Notes: a model not told the origin generated them from the sequence alone. A stretch of 64,000 bases of DNA from an uncultured Lachnospiraceae bacterium (GCA_902761225.1 CACWJQ010000001.1:1-64000); one strand, 5' to 3'; positions 1-10,794 are shown, counted from the first letter of the stretch. Program-made: numbers and translations.

Positions 1-585
1 AGCTGGATAGTCATAGGCATTGTCCTGATACTGTGCCTGATACTTACAGCGGGCATGAGGGTGAACAACATTTCCAGAAGACAGGCTCTTGCGGAGTGGC
101 TGGTCGAAAAAGGTGAGGGACTTGTGGAAAGCATGGTGGGAGAAGAAGGAAGGGAATATGTCCCCTACCTTCTGTCCGTCTTGATATTCATAGGACTTTC
201 AAACTGCATCGGTCTCATAGGGTTCAAGCCTCCGACCAAGGATCTTAATGTAACCGCAGCACTTGCGATAATGAGTATAGTTCTGGTGCAGGCGGCTGCG
301 ATACGCAGAAAGAGCATCGGCGGATGGATAAAGGGCTTTACGCAGCCTGTGGCCCTGGTAACGCCGATCAATATACTGGAGCTTGGGATCAAGCCGCTTT
401 CGCTGTGCATGCGACTGTTCGGAAACGTACTCGGTGCGTTCGTTATCATGGAGCTTTTAAAGGCTGTGATCCCGGCGGTGGTCCCTGCTGTATTTTCACT
501 GTATTTTGATATTTTCGACGGATTCCTGCAGGCATATGTATTCGTATTCCTTACGGGAATGTATATAAAAGAAGCTATTGAGTGA
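1..585 (+). CDS. atpB: F-type ATP synthase subunit a (5' end outside window)
   Basis: Integral membrane subunit a of F0; it forms the ion half-channels against the c-ring. The reading frame is open back to base 1 and the first 18 codons encode a hydrophobic helix, so the gene starts upstream of the window and the ATG at 55 is internal. The conserved helix with the essential arginine is visible (MRLFGNVLGAF), as is a hydrophobic C-terminal helix ending in TGMYIKEAIE. It is followed at 42 bp by atpE, in the usual a-c-b order. The identification is firm; only the true start is unseen. Confidence 0.95.
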   Translation, partial: SWIVIGIVLILCLILTAGMRVNNISRRQALAEWLVEKGEGLVESMVGEEGREYVPYLLSVLIFIGLSNCIGLIGFKPPTKDLNVTAALAIMSIVLVQAAAIRRKSIGGWIKGFTQPVALVTPINILELGIKPLSLCMRLFGNVLGAFVIMELLKAVIPAVVPAVFSLYFDIFDGFLQAYVFVFLTGMYIKEAIE

Positions 586-626
586 CATGAATCTATAAAT
601 GATGATCTGATTAAGGAGGATCCAAA

Positions 627-842
627 ATGATAGCACTTGGAGCAAGTATTGCGGCACTTGGATGTATCGGAGCAGGCGTAAGCCTCGGAATAGCTACGGC
701 TAAGGCATGTGATGCATGTGCACGTCAGCCTGAAGCCGACGGCAAGATAATGAAGCTTCTTATTCTCGGAGGTGCTCTTGCCGAGGCAACAGCCATTTAT
801 TCTTTCGTTATCGGAGTTATGATCATCCTGTTCCTTAAATGA
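627..842 (+). CDS. atpE: F-type ATP synthase subunit c
   Basis: 71-residue proteolipid that forms the rotor ring. It consists of two hydrophobic helices joined by the polar loop ARQPEA, with the ion-binding glutamate in helix 2 (LAEATAIYS). An AAGGAGG ribosome site lies about 7 bp before the ATG. In the Na+-type rings of Ilyobacter and relatives, helix 1 carries a Gln ligand and the helix-2 Glu is followed by Ser. Here those positions are Leu (GVSLG) and Ala (EAT), so proton use is the more likely reading, although the Thr and Tyr that follow are kept. The ion-specificity call is inference. Confidence 0.95.
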   Translation: MIALGASIAALGCIGAGVSLGIATAKACDACARQPEADGKIMKLLILGGALAEATAIYSFVIGVMIILFLK

Positions 843-880
843 GCGGCTGAAGATTCCATACCGGGTTTAAGAGGTGCGAA

Positions 881-1357
881 ATGCTCAGATTAGATATTAA
901 TTTACTGTTTACGATAATCAATGTTCTTCTCATGTTTATCGTCGTGAAGGTTTTCCTGATACGGCCTGTTCACAAGATCCTTGATAAACGCAGGGAAGAG
1001 ATTGGATCAAAATATGCGGAAGCCGACAGGATAACCGAAGAGGCGCTTACTTCCAAGAAGGAATATGAAGAATCCATCAAAAACATCGAGGAAGAGAAGG
1101 AGCGCCGCTTTGCCGAGGCCAGAAACCAGGCAAACAGCGAGTATGACAGAATGATCGAACAGGCAAGAAAGGAATCTGACAGGATAATCGCAACAGCCAA
1201 GAAAGAGGCTGAAGAGGAGCGTCAGATCAGACTTAAGAAAGCCAACCAGGAGATCACCGATATAGTGGCCAGAGCCACTGAGAGGATCGTTACTGCCGAT
1301 CAGAACGACGATATGAACAAAGAACTGTATGACAGATTCCTTGAGCAGGCTAAGTAA
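881..1357 (+). CDS. atpF: F-type ATP synthase subunit b
   Basis: Peripheral stalk subunit of 158 residues. A membrane helix at about residues 8-30 is followed by a long charged coiled coil rich in Glu, Lys, Arg and Ala, as expected for the b dimer that reaches up to the F1 head. The next gene begins only 15 bp after its stop and is alpha, whereas in the usual operon delta (atpH) lies between them. The b partner normally bound by the delta C-terminal domain must therefore be the extended alpha subunit. Confidence 0.93.
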   Translation: MLRLDINLLFTIINVLLMFIVVKVFLIRPVHKILDKRREEIGSKYAEADRITEEALTSKKEYEESIKNIEEEKERRFAEARNQANSEYDRMIEQARKESDRIIATAKKEAEEERQIRLKKANQEITDIVARATERIVTADQNDDMNKELYDRFLEQAK

Positions 1358-1371
1358 GGGAGAATCGCGAT

Positions 1372-3147
1372 ATGAGTAAGAAACCGGGATTCCAGGTGGT
1401 GCTGTATTATGTTACTCCCCCTACGGCTGAGCAGCTTCAGGGAATCTGGAATTTTGTTCTCGGAAAATATGTAAATGATGAAAGAACGGCGGAGGATATA
1501 GATTTTTCCGTTGAGGAAGATGAGACTCTCGGAGGAGGATTTATCCTTAAGTGCGGAAATGAGGTCTATAACTGGAGTACCAGAGGAAGACTGGGACAGT
1601 TCAATGAAAAGCTCCAGCAGATAAGACGTAAGGTGGGTGCTGATGAGGATGTCATCTCCATCCTCAAGACCACTGCCGATGAGTTCAGACTGGCCGCACG
1701 CTTCAGAAGGTCGGGATATGTCATCTCTGCAGGTGACGGTATTGCCAGGGTTAAGGGACTCGAACGTGCAGAGTATGGTGAGATACTTATCTTTGCAAAC
1801 GGTCTCAAGGGCATGGTGCAGGATATCAGAAAAGATGACTGCGGTGTCATATTGTTCGGCAGGGATACGGAGATACGGGTATATGATGAGGTTGCAAGAA
1901 CCGGTCTTAGAGCAGGTGTTCCCGTAGGAGATGCACTTCTTGGAAGAGTCCTGAACGCACTCGGTGAACCGATAGACGGCGGTGCGGAATTCGAAGCCGA
2001 AGGATACAGACCGATCGAGTCACCGGCTCCTTCCATTACGGCAAGACAGCCTGTTGATACTCCCCTTGAAACGGGAATACTTTCCATTGACTCCATGTTC
2101 CCCATCGGAAGAGGACAGAGAGAGCTGATAATAGGAGACAGGCAGACAGGCAAGACTTCAATCGCGATCGATACGATCATCAATCAGAAGGGCAAGGGCG
2201 TAAAGTGCGTATACGTTGCCATAGGACAGAAAGCCTCAACCATCTCACAGCTTGTAAATACCCTGAAGAAAAACGGAGCCATGGATTATACGGTCATCAT
2301 TTCATCCACCGCATCGGATCCCGCACCTCTTCAGTTTATCGCGCCTTATGCCGGAACATCCATTGCTGAATTCTTCATGAACAAGGGTGAGGATGTGCTG
2401 ATAGTCTACGATGATCTGTCGAAGCATGCAGTGGCCTACAGAGCCCTGTCGCTTCTGCTTGAAAGAAGCCCGGGACGTGAGGCTTATCCCGGAGATGTCT
2501 TCTATCTGCATTCGAGACTGCTTGAAAGAAGTGCAAGACTGAGCGATGAGCTCGGTGGCGGATCCATAACCGCACTTCCGATCATTGAGACCCAGGCAGG
2601 TGATGTCTCTGCATATATTCCCACCAATGTAATCTCCATCACTGACGGCCAGATATACCTTGAGAGCGATCTGTTCTTCCTCGGATTCAGGCCCGCGGTC
2701 AATGTGGGACTGTCGGTATCCAGAGTTGGCGGTGCCGCACAGACAAAGGCCATGAAGAAGGCTGCAGGTTCAGTCAGGATAGATCTTGCACAGTACAGGG
2801 AGATGGAGGTGTTCACACAGTTCTCATCGGATCTTGACGAAGCAACGAAGAACCAGCTGCGTCACGGAAGACTTCTAATGGAACTGTTAAAACAGCCTCT
2901 CGGACATCCCAGATCGATGGTGGATCAGGTTATGATGCTCACGGCAGTCAATTCGGGAGTGATAGATACCCTCCCTCTTGAGAAGATACATGAGTTCATG
3001 CAGCTGTATCTGAACAGGGTGCGTGAAGAGGAACAGACTATAGTACATGATATAGAGCTGCTCGGTGTGCTTAACGACGATGAGAAATATTTCCTCGTCC
3101 GCAAGGCAGAGAGCATGCTTCAGGAATTCATGAGCATAAAAGAGTGA
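1372..3147 (+). CDS. atpA: ATP synthase alpha subunit with N-terminal delta-like domain (delta-alpha fusion)
   Basis: The 591-residue protein is about 80 residues longer than typical alpha (500-515). Residues about 92-591 are ordinary alpha: the N-terminal strand region with GDGIARVKGL, Walker A GDRQTGKT at 255-262 and the alpha C-terminal helical domain. Residues about 6-86 match the C-terminal domain of delta/OSCP in layout: a strand, TAEQLQGIWNFVLGKYV, then GGGFILKCGNEVYNWS and the hallmark RGRLGQ (E. coli delta has IDGSVRGRLERL). No separate atpH lies between atpF and atpA. The delta N-terminal helical domain, which normally clasps the alpha N terminus, is missing; the b-binding half appears to be tethered covalently. 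The ATG at 1372 has an AAGGGA site upstream and no stop interrupts the fusion. Confidence 0.93.
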   Translation: MSKKPGFQVVLYYVTPPTAEQLQGIWNFVLGKYVNDERTAEDIDFSVEEDETLGGGFILKCGNEVYNWSTRGRLGQFNEKLQQIRRKVGADEDVISILKTTADEFRLAARFRRSGYVISAGDGIARVKGLERAEYGEILIFANGLKGMVQDIRKDDCGVILFGRDTEIRVYDEVARTGLRAGVPVGDALLGRVLNALGEPIDGGAEFEAEGYRPIESPAPSITARQPVDTPLETGILSIDSMFPIGRGQRELIIGDRQTGKTSIAIDTIINQKGKGVKCVYVAIGQKASTISQLVNTLKKNGAMDYTVIISSTASDPAPLQFIAPYAGTSIAEFFMNKGEDVLIVYDDLSKHAVAYRALSLLLERSPGREAYPGDVFYLHSRLLERSARLSDELGGGSITALPIIETQAGDVSAYIPTNVISITDGQIYLESDLFFLGFRPAVNVGLSVSRVGGAAQTKAMKKAAGSVRIDLAQYREMEVFTQFSSDLDEATKNQLRHGRLLMELLKQPLGHPRSMVDQVMMLTAVNSGVIDTLPLEKIHEFMQLYLNRVREEEQTIVHDIELLGVLNDDEKYFLVRKAESMLQEFMSIKE

Positions 3148-3148
3148 T

Positions 3149-5463
<2,315 letters not shown>

Positions 5464-5464
5464 G

Positions 5465-5905
5465 ATGAGCGATGTTTTTCATCTGAAAATCTTAGCCATT
5501 GAGAAGACCTTCTATGACGGGGATGCCATATCCCTGAATTTCCAGGCTTTCGACGGAGCATATCAGATACTGGCATCTCACGAACCTGTCGTCATGGCTG
5601 TGAAGGAAGGCATAATGCGCTTCCGCGTAAGGGATGACAAAGGTGACGAGGTTGTAAAGACCGGAGTTAACGGACTTGGACTTGTCAATATCACAAGGGA
5701 CATGGTGCTGGTGCTTGTCGACTCCATAGAGGCCCCCGAGGATATAGACAGGGCAAGGGCTGAGGCTGCGCTTAAGCGTGCCATGGAACAGCTCAGACAG
5801 GATCAGAGCATCCAGGAATATGAGCAGAGCAAAGCTTCGATGGCAAGAGCGATGCTGAGGCTCTCGCAGGCCGGCAATCCTTTTGACGGACACGGAGAAA
5901 GATAA
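5465..5905 (+). CDS. atpC: ATP synthase epsilon subunit
   Basis: 146-residue epsilon with the N-terminal beta-sandwich (FHLKILAIEKTFYDGDAISL, typical of the fold that contacts gamma and the c-ring) and a C-terminal helical hairpin rich in Ala, Arg, Glu and Gln. The C-terminal helices are the part that inhibits hydrolysis in other bacteria. It starts 1 bp after the atpD stop and closes the standard F1 genes, but the next ORF follows at 3 bp, so transcription probably continues. Confidence 0.92.
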   Translation: MSDVFHLKILAIEKTFYDGDAISLNFQAFDGAYQILASHEPVVMAVKEGIMRFRVRDDKGDEVVKTGVNGLGLVNITRDMVLVLVDSIEAPEDIDRARAEAALKRAMEQLRQDQSIQEYEQSKASMARAMLRLSQAGNPFDGHGER

Positions 5906-5908
5906 AGA

Positions 5909-6607
5909 GTGAATGTGATATACTGGGCGGGTGATTCAACCGTCCAATCCAACAATATATATACTTTTCCCCAGACGGGGCTCGGACAGGAGCTTGGCAG
6001 GTATTTAAAGCTGGGCATCATCATTGATAACCATGCCAAAAACGGCCGCAGCACAAAGAGCTTTCTTGATGAGGGAAGATTTGGTAAAATAGTGGACGGT
6101 CTGTCCCGGGGGGATTTTCTTTTCATCCAGTTCGGACATAATGACGAGAAGAAGGAAGATCCTTCGAGGTATACAGAACCCTTCGGAGAATACTATAGAA
6201 ACCTTAAGTTCATGGCTGATGCGGCATTCTCCAAGGGAGCGCATCCGGTTCTTATAACTCCCCTTGAAAGAAGGAAGTTCGAAGACGGCAGACTCTGCAG
6301 CGAGGCTCATGCCGAATATGTGAAGGCAATGAAGAAGCTGGCTTTGGATGAGGGGATCCCGCTTATAGACCTTAATGCCAAAAGCCGCAGGGCACTGGAA
6401 GATGCGGGGGACGTAAAGAGCAGGCAGTGGTATGTGCACGTTCCCGCAGGAGTGTATGAGGCATTCCCTGACGGAAAAGAAGATGACACACATCTGAGCC
6501 TTATGGGTGCGGTATTTTACTCCGGCCTTATAGCTGAAGGGCTCAGGGAACTGGGCGGTATATACGCGGAGCTTCTGGCAGATGATGCGGAAGCAGAGCA
6601 TATCTGA
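5909..6607 (+). CDS. SGNH/GDSL hydrolase, rhamnogalacturonan acetylesterase-like
   Basis: 232-residue esterase with a GTG start, preceded by GGAGAAAG at the end of atpC. Block I is AGDST (catalytic Ser10), block III is FGHND (oxyanion Asn) and block V is DDTHLS (catalytic Asp/His), the arrangement of the rhamnogalacturonan acetylesterase (CE12-like) branch. There is no signal peptide, so it would act in the cytoplasm, perhaps deacetylating imported pectin oligosaccharides; the substrate is inferred only from family resemblance. Its position 3 bp after atpC suggests co-transcription with the ATP synthase, with no obvious functional link. Confidence 0.82.
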   Translation: MNVIYWAGDSTVQSNNIYTFPQTGLGQELGRYLKLGIIIDNHAKNGRSTKSFLDEGRFGKIVDGLSRGDFLFIQFGHNDEKKEDPSRYTEPFGEYYRNLKFMADAAFSKGAHPVLITPLERRKFEDGRLCSEAHAEYVKAMKKLALDEGIPLIDLNAKSRRALEDAGDVKSRQWYVHVPAGVYEAFPDGKEDDTHLSLMGAVFYSGLIAEGLRELGGIYAELLADDAEAEHI

Positions 6608-6633
6608 GATCAGATGACACAGGTGCAGACATA

Positions 6634-6665
6634 GTAACAGACGGCAAAACGCCGTGTAATATAAT
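6634..6665 (+). promoter_or_regulatory. Possible promoter for prfC
   Basis: GTAACA and TAATAT are 17 bp apart, with an overlapping TATAAT at 6660. The -35 match is weak (4 of 6). A small hairpin (ACGGC/GCCGT, 6641-6655) sits between the two boxes. Confidence 0.35.
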
Positions 6666-6691
6666 CAGATTTAGACAGGAGATCTTTGAAA

Positions 6692-8308
6692 ATGGGTTCC
6701 GGAAATATTGAATCAGAAATCAACCGCCGTCGTACCTTTGCGATAATCTCGCATCCCGACGCAGGTAAAACAACACTGACGGAGAAGTTCCTTCTCTACG
6801 GTGGTGCCATCAATCTTGCAGGAAGCGTAAAGGGTAAGGCGACAGCAAGACATGCAGTCTCTGACTGGATGGAGATAGAAAAGCAGCGTGGTATATCCGT
6901 TACTTCCTCCGTTCTTCAGTTCGAATATGACGGATACTGCATCAACATACTCGATACTCCGGGACACCAGGATTTCTCAGAAGATACCTACAGAACACTT
7001 ATGGCAGCGGATTCCGCAGTCATGGTGATCGACGGTTCCAAGGGCGTTGAGGCACAGACAAGAAAACTGTTCAAAGTCTGTGTGATGCGCCATATCCCCA
7101 TATTCACATTTATCAATAAGCTGGACCGTGATGCGATGGATACCTTTGACCTTCTCGATGACATTGAGAAGGAACTTGGCATTGCAACATGTCCCGTCAA
7201 CTGGCCCATAGGCTCCGGAAAAAGCTTCCAGGGCGTATATGACCGCGACTCCAAGACTGTCATTAAATACTCCGATACCGAGAAGGGTACTAAGGAAGGA
7301 AATGCAGAGGTTGTTTCCGTTGCCGATGAAGCAGCCATGCGTGCTCTTATAGGTGACGAAGCATCGGATAAGCTTCTGGGAGAGATGGAACTCCTTGACG
7401 GAGCGGGAGCGGATTTTGATCTCGATGCTGTCAGAGCGGGAGAACTGACACCTGTGTGCTTTGGTTCCGCACTCACTAATTTCGGTGTGGAGATATTCCT
7501 CAAACACTTCCTGAACATGACCACTTCACCTCTTTCAAGGGAGGCTTCAAACGGCGCGGGTGAAAGGATCATTGTTGATCCCGCGAAGAATGATTTTTCT
7601 GCATTTGTGTTCAAGATACAGGCCAACATGAACAAAGCCCACAGAGACAGAGTGGCTTTTATGAGGATCGTATCCGGAAGATTTGATGCCGAGAAGGAAG
7701 TGAAGCACATTGCAACAGGTAAGACCATGAGACTTTCACAGCCCCAGCAGATCATGGCTGATGAGAGGAAGATACTGTCCGAGGCATACGGCGGGGATAT
7801 AATCGGTGTGTTCGATCCCGGTATATTCTCCATTGGTGATACGGTATGTGCTCCTTCCATGAGTGTTAAGTTCGACGGTATCCCCACCTTTGCACCCGAG
7901 CACTTCTGCAGAGTGCATCTTATGGACACCATGAAGAGAAAGCAGTTCGTAAAGGGCGCAACGCAGATAGCCCAGGAAGGCGCCATCCAGATATTCACCG
8001 AACTGTCCGGAACCATGGAGGACGTCATCGTGGGAGTGGTAGGTGTCCTCCAGTTCGATGTGTTCAAGTACCGTATGGAGAACGAATACAATGTAGAGGT
8101 AAGGATGGATTCCCTTCCCTACGAGCACATAAGATGGATATCCAATCCCGGCGAGGTCGATGTGGAGAAGCTCTCCGGAACTTCCGACATGAAGAAGGTC
8201 AGGGACATGAAGGGCAATCCTCTGCTCCTGTTTGTCAATGAGTGGAGCGCCCAGATGACCATCGACAGGAACAAGGGACTTGAGCTGGCCGATTTTTCAA
8301 GGAATTGA
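6692..8308 (+). CDS. prfC: Peptide chain release factor 3 (RF3)
   Basis: Translational GTPase that recycles RF1/RF2 from terminated ribosomes, 538 residues. The G1 box (SHPDAGKTTL), switch region with RGISVTSS, G3 DTPGHQDF and G4 NKLD are all present. The SHPDAGKTT form and the length separate it from EF-G and TypA. The ATG at 6692 is preferred over an in-frame TTG at 6686 because AGGAG at 6677-6681 is correctly spaced only for the ATG. It stands alone between the atp operon and the yqhY-nusB cluster. Confidence 0.95.
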   Translation: MGSGNIESEINRRRTFAIISHPDAGKTTLTEKFLLYGGAINLAGSVKGKATARHAVSDWMEIEKQRGISVTSSVLQFEYDGYCINILDTPGHQDFSEDTYRTLMAADSAVMVIDGSKGVEAQTRKLFKVCVMRHIPIFTFINKLDRDAMDTFDLLDDIEKELGIATCPVNWPIGSGKSFQGVYDRDSKTVIKYSDTEKGTKEGNAEVVSVADEAAMRALIGDEASDKLLGEMELLDGAGADFDLDAVRAGELTPVCFGSALTNFGVEIFLKHFLNMTTSPLSREASNGAGERIIVDPAKNDFSAFVFKIQANMNKAHRDRVAFMRIVSGRFDAEKEVKHIATGKTMRLSQPQQIMADERKILSEAYGGDIIGVFDPGIFSIGDTVCAPSMSVKFDGIPTFAPEHFCRVHLMDTMKRKQFVKGATQIAQEGAIQIFTELSGTMEDVIVGVVGVLQFDVFKYRMENEYNVEVRMDSLPYEHIRWISNPGEVDVEKLSGTSDMKKVRDMKGNPLLLFVNEWSAQMTIDRNKGLELADFSRN

Positions 8309-8328
8309 TCGTACCCCGTTCACCGGAA

Positions 8329-8358
8329 TTAGCAAAAACACCTCATTTATGGTATAGT
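8329..8358 (+). promoter_or_regulatory. Promoter of the yqhY-nusB cluster
   Basis: An extended -10 (TGGTATAGT, hexamer 8353-8358) with a weak -35 TTAGCA 18 bp upstream. It lies in the only gap between prfC and the cluster. Confidence 0.55.
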
Positions 8359-8408
8359 ATCCATGTATGGGTTTTTATGAAAAGAAACAGTCGAAAGGAG
8401 ACTTTAAA

Positions 8409-8783
8409 ATGGCTGCTATCAGAGAAAAGAAGGTCAAAGAGCCTAAGAATACTACAGAGAAGTCCGGCATCTCACTGGGAACCAGTGCGGGAAACGGACA
8501 TGTCTTTATTGCGGATGCCGTTGTTGCGGAGATCGCAGCACTTGCTGCAAGCGAGGTTGAGGGAGCATCAGGCATAGGCGAGAAGACCAAGAACAGATCA
8601 CTCATCAAGGCTGAGATCGCAGGTACCAATGTCAGGATATCAATGATCATCACCACAAGATTCGGATATCCGATCCCTGCCACATGCCAGGCTGTCCAGT
8701 CAAAGGTTAAGACATCTGTTGAGAATATGACTGGTCTTACATGTACCGACGTTAATATCAGAGTAAGCGGAGTAGAGGTCTGA
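8409..8783 (+). CDS. Asp23/Gls24 family envelope stress protein (YqhY-like)
   Basis: 124-residue Asp23/Gls24-family protein. The family core is visible as the segment from VFIADAVVAEIAALAASEVEG through the central beta strands to VKTSVENMTGL and VNIRVSGVEV. An in-frame ATG at 8367 exists, but the AAGGAG at 8395 fits the ATG at 8409, and the upstream start would lie on the transcription start. Members sit next to nusB across Firmicutes and are linked to envelope stress or fatty-acid homeostasis in Bacillus; the molecular role is not settled. The N terminus is Lys/Glu-rich and probably disordered. Confidence 0.85.
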   Translation: MAAIREKKVKEPKNTTEKSGISLGTSAGNGHVFIADAVVAEIAALAASEVEGASGIGEKTKNRSLIKAEIAGTNVRISMIITTRFGYPIPATCQAVQSKVKTSVENMTGLTCTDVNIRVSGVEV

Positions 8784-8784
8784 C

Positions 8785-9225
8785 GTGGAAGCAGAAGCTA
8801 GAAAGAGCATGACAAGACACGCATTGCGGGACAGGGTCTTCGGACTTGTGTTCCGCATTGAGTTTTATCCTAAGGATGAACTTGAGGAACAGATTGAAAG
8901 CTACATCGAGAGTTCACAGGAGGAATTTCTTCCCGAGGATCTCGAGTACATAGTATCCAAGTTTAGGAGCGTTGCGGATAAGATCGAAGAGGTGGATGCC
9001 GCAATAGATAAATGTGCCGTAGGCTGGACCAGATCCCGTATGGGAAAATGCGAACTGGCAGCACTCAGACTTGGCATTTACGAGATGCTCTATGATGATG
9101 ACATTCCCGTCAGCGTTGCCATGGATGAGGCAGTGGAGATAGCCAAGACATACGGTGATGCAACCGGCGGAGCATTCGTCAATGCGATACTGACCAAGGT
9201 CAAGGAACAGTACATTAAAGCTTAA
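8785..9225 (+). CDS. nusB: Transcription antitermination factor NusB
   Basis: 146-residue all-helical protein that binds boxA RNA with NusE (S10) during rRNA antitermination. The C-terminal signature is clear (IPVSVAMDEAVEIAKTYG then GAFVNAIL), and the N-terminal RHALRDRVFGLVFRIEF matches the family start. It has a GTG start one base after the yqhY stop, indicating coupling. It heads the xse-isp-dxs-tlyA-nadK-argR-recN run. Confidence 0.93.
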   Translation: MEAEARKSMTRHALRDRVFGLVFRIEFYPKDELEEQIESYIESSQEEFLPEDLEYIVSKFRSVADKIEEVDAAIDKCAVGWTRSRMGKCELAALRLGIYEMLYDDDIPVSVAMDEAVEIAKTYGDATGGAFVNAILTKVKEQYIKA

Positions 9226-9238
9226 GGGCAGATATTAA

Positions 9239-10522
9239 ATGGCTTACAGCGTTTCGGAGCTTGTACAGAATCTTAATACCGCAATAAGGCTCAGTAACAC
9301 TCTCACACGGATCGAGATAGAAGGAGAGATAATCGGCTATCACGGTCCCAACAGGAACGGTCATATATATTTCGACCTTAAGGATGACAGATCCATCATA
9401 AAGTGCATGATGTTCAGCAGCAGGTGCACCCGTGAGTATATGGATATCATCCGTGAGGGAGCACATGTGTCTTTATACGGGAGCCTGAATTACCATCAGC
9501 AGTTCGGGCTTTCTTTTGTATTTGAGAGAATATCCGATGGAGGAGAAGGCGCAAGGATGAGAGCACTCCTGGAACTCAGGCGGGAACTTGAGGAACTGGG
9601 AATGTTTGACGAGATGTACAAAAAGCCCATCCCCAGATTTCCGCGCACCATCGGACTTATAACATCCTCTTCAGGAGCAGCCATAGGTGATGTGGTCACC
9701 AATGCAAGAAGGAACGATCCTTTTGTCCGGATCATAGTTGCTCCGGCCCTTATGGAAGGTGAAGGCGCCGCGCAGGAGGTTGCTTCTGCCATAAGACGTC
9801 TTGATGAATACGGTCCGGATGTGATCCTTCTTACAAGGGGAGGCGGCTCCAAGGACAGCCTCTGGACGTTTAATGAAAGAGTGGTGGCACAGGCTGTTTT
9901 TGACTGCAGTACCCCAATAGTCTCCGCCATAGGGCATGACAGGGATACATCCATTGCCGATGATATCGCGGACCATCATGAATCCACCCCTACAGGCGCG
10001 GCAATGGTTCTGACGGCAGGTACAGGGAGTCTCATCTCATATCTTGAGAGTGCTCCTTCCGAAATGCTTACACTGATGAACAGGCATATAAGGGAGAGCA
10101 GGAATCTCCTCAAAAACTATTCCTCGGCAGTTAAGTACGGATCACCGGAGAACAGACTGGAGCGCAGGAAGAAGGAACTGGAAAAATACAGGATAAGCCT
10201 TGTCAATTCCATGAAGCTGACGCTGAGATCCGCTGAGGGAAAGTTTGACAGATACAGGGTAAAGCTGCCGCAGATGATGGATTCATCCCTTAAAAAGGCA
10301 GTCAGGAGAAGGGATATTATCGCAGGTAAGCTTGAAGGACTTTCACCTGTGGGAAGACTTAAGAGCGGCTTTTCGTATGTAACGGATGATAAAGGCAGGA
10401 ATATCCGGTCGATAGAAGGACTTAAGCCCGGTGATGTTCTTAGCATAAATGTCCTCGACGGAGAGATAACCTCATCAGTTACGGGGACCGGTAAGACAGA
10501 GAAGATCACAGACCGCATCTGA
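9239..10522 (+). CDS. xseA: Exodeoxyribonuclease VII large subunit
   Basis: 427-residue nuclease subunit. An N-terminal OB fold (residues about 1-100, YSVSELVQNLN...IEIEGEI) is followed by the catalytic domain with TRGGGSKDSLWTFNE, the GHDRDTSIADDIADHHE block and STPTGAA, then a coiled-coil region rich in Lys/Arg/Leu and a C-terminal segment that binds the small subunit. It degrades single-stranded DNA from either end. It is paired with xseB 38 bp downstream. Confidence 0.95.
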   Translation: MAYSVSELVQNLNTAIRLSNTLTRIEIEGEIIGYHGPNRNGHIYFDLKDDRSIIKCMMFSSRCTREYMDIIREGAHVSLYGSLNYHQQFGLSFVFERISDGGEGARMRALLELRRELEELGMFDEMYKKPIPRFPRTIGLITSSSGAAIGDVVTNARRNDPFVRIIVAPALMEGEGAAQEVASAIRRLDEYGPDVILLTRGGGSKDSLWTFNERVVAQAVFDCSTPIVSAIGHDRDTSIADDIADHHESTPTGAAMVLTAGTGSLISYLESAPSEMLTLMNRHIRESRNLLKNYSSAVKYGSPENRLERRKKELEKYRISLVNSMKLTLRSAEGKFDRYRVKLPQMMDSSLKKAVRRRDIIAGKLEGLSPVGRLKSGFSYVTDDKGRNIRSIEGLKPGDVLSINVLDGEITSSVTGTGKTEKITDRI

Positions 10523-10560
10523 ATATGCACAGATAGATCTGATATACACGGAGGAAACAG

Positions 10561-10794
10561 ATGGCAGCAAAGTCAGCAAAGGAAACTGAAGAAAGAGAAC
10601 TTACGCTGGAAGAGAATTTTGACCTGCTGGAAGAAGTGACCGAAAGACTGCAATCAGATGACCTTCCTCTTGAGGAGGCATTTGAAAATTATAAAAAGGG
10701 CATGGATCTGATCAAAAAGTGTTCCGAACAGATAGACATGGTGGAGAAGGAAGTGCTTAAGCTTAATTCCGATATGTCTGTGGAGAGCATGTAA
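10561..10794 (+). CDS. xseB: Exodeoxyribonuclease VII small subunit
   Basis: 77 residues, mostly helical. The family motif (ENFDLLEEVTERLQSDDLPLEEAF, then YKKGMDLIKKC) spans residues about 18-60. A GGAGG site lies 8 bp before the ATG. It forms the helical bundle that coats the long coiled coil of XseA. Confidence 0.92.
   Translation: MAAKSAKETEERELTLEENFDLLEEVTERLQSDDLPLEEAFENYKKGMDLIKKCSEQIDMVEKEVLKLNSDMSVESM

Noticed and set aside
1357..1372. Frameshift or assembly error joining atpH and atpA
   Set aside because: The extra N-terminal region runs in one frame into alpha, keeps delta-like residues, and begins with its own ribosome site; the missing delta N-terminal half would need a clean deletion, not an indel.
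1566..2183. Long minus-strand frame inside atpA
   Set aside because: Ser/Pro-rich shadow of a firmly identified ATP synthase gene; such mirror frames occur opposite most genes here because of codon bias.
6641..6655. Small hairpin ACGGC/GCCGT as a terminator of the atp transcript
   Set aside because: The stem is only 5 bp and is followed by GTAATATAAT, not a T run; it more likely lies within a promoter.
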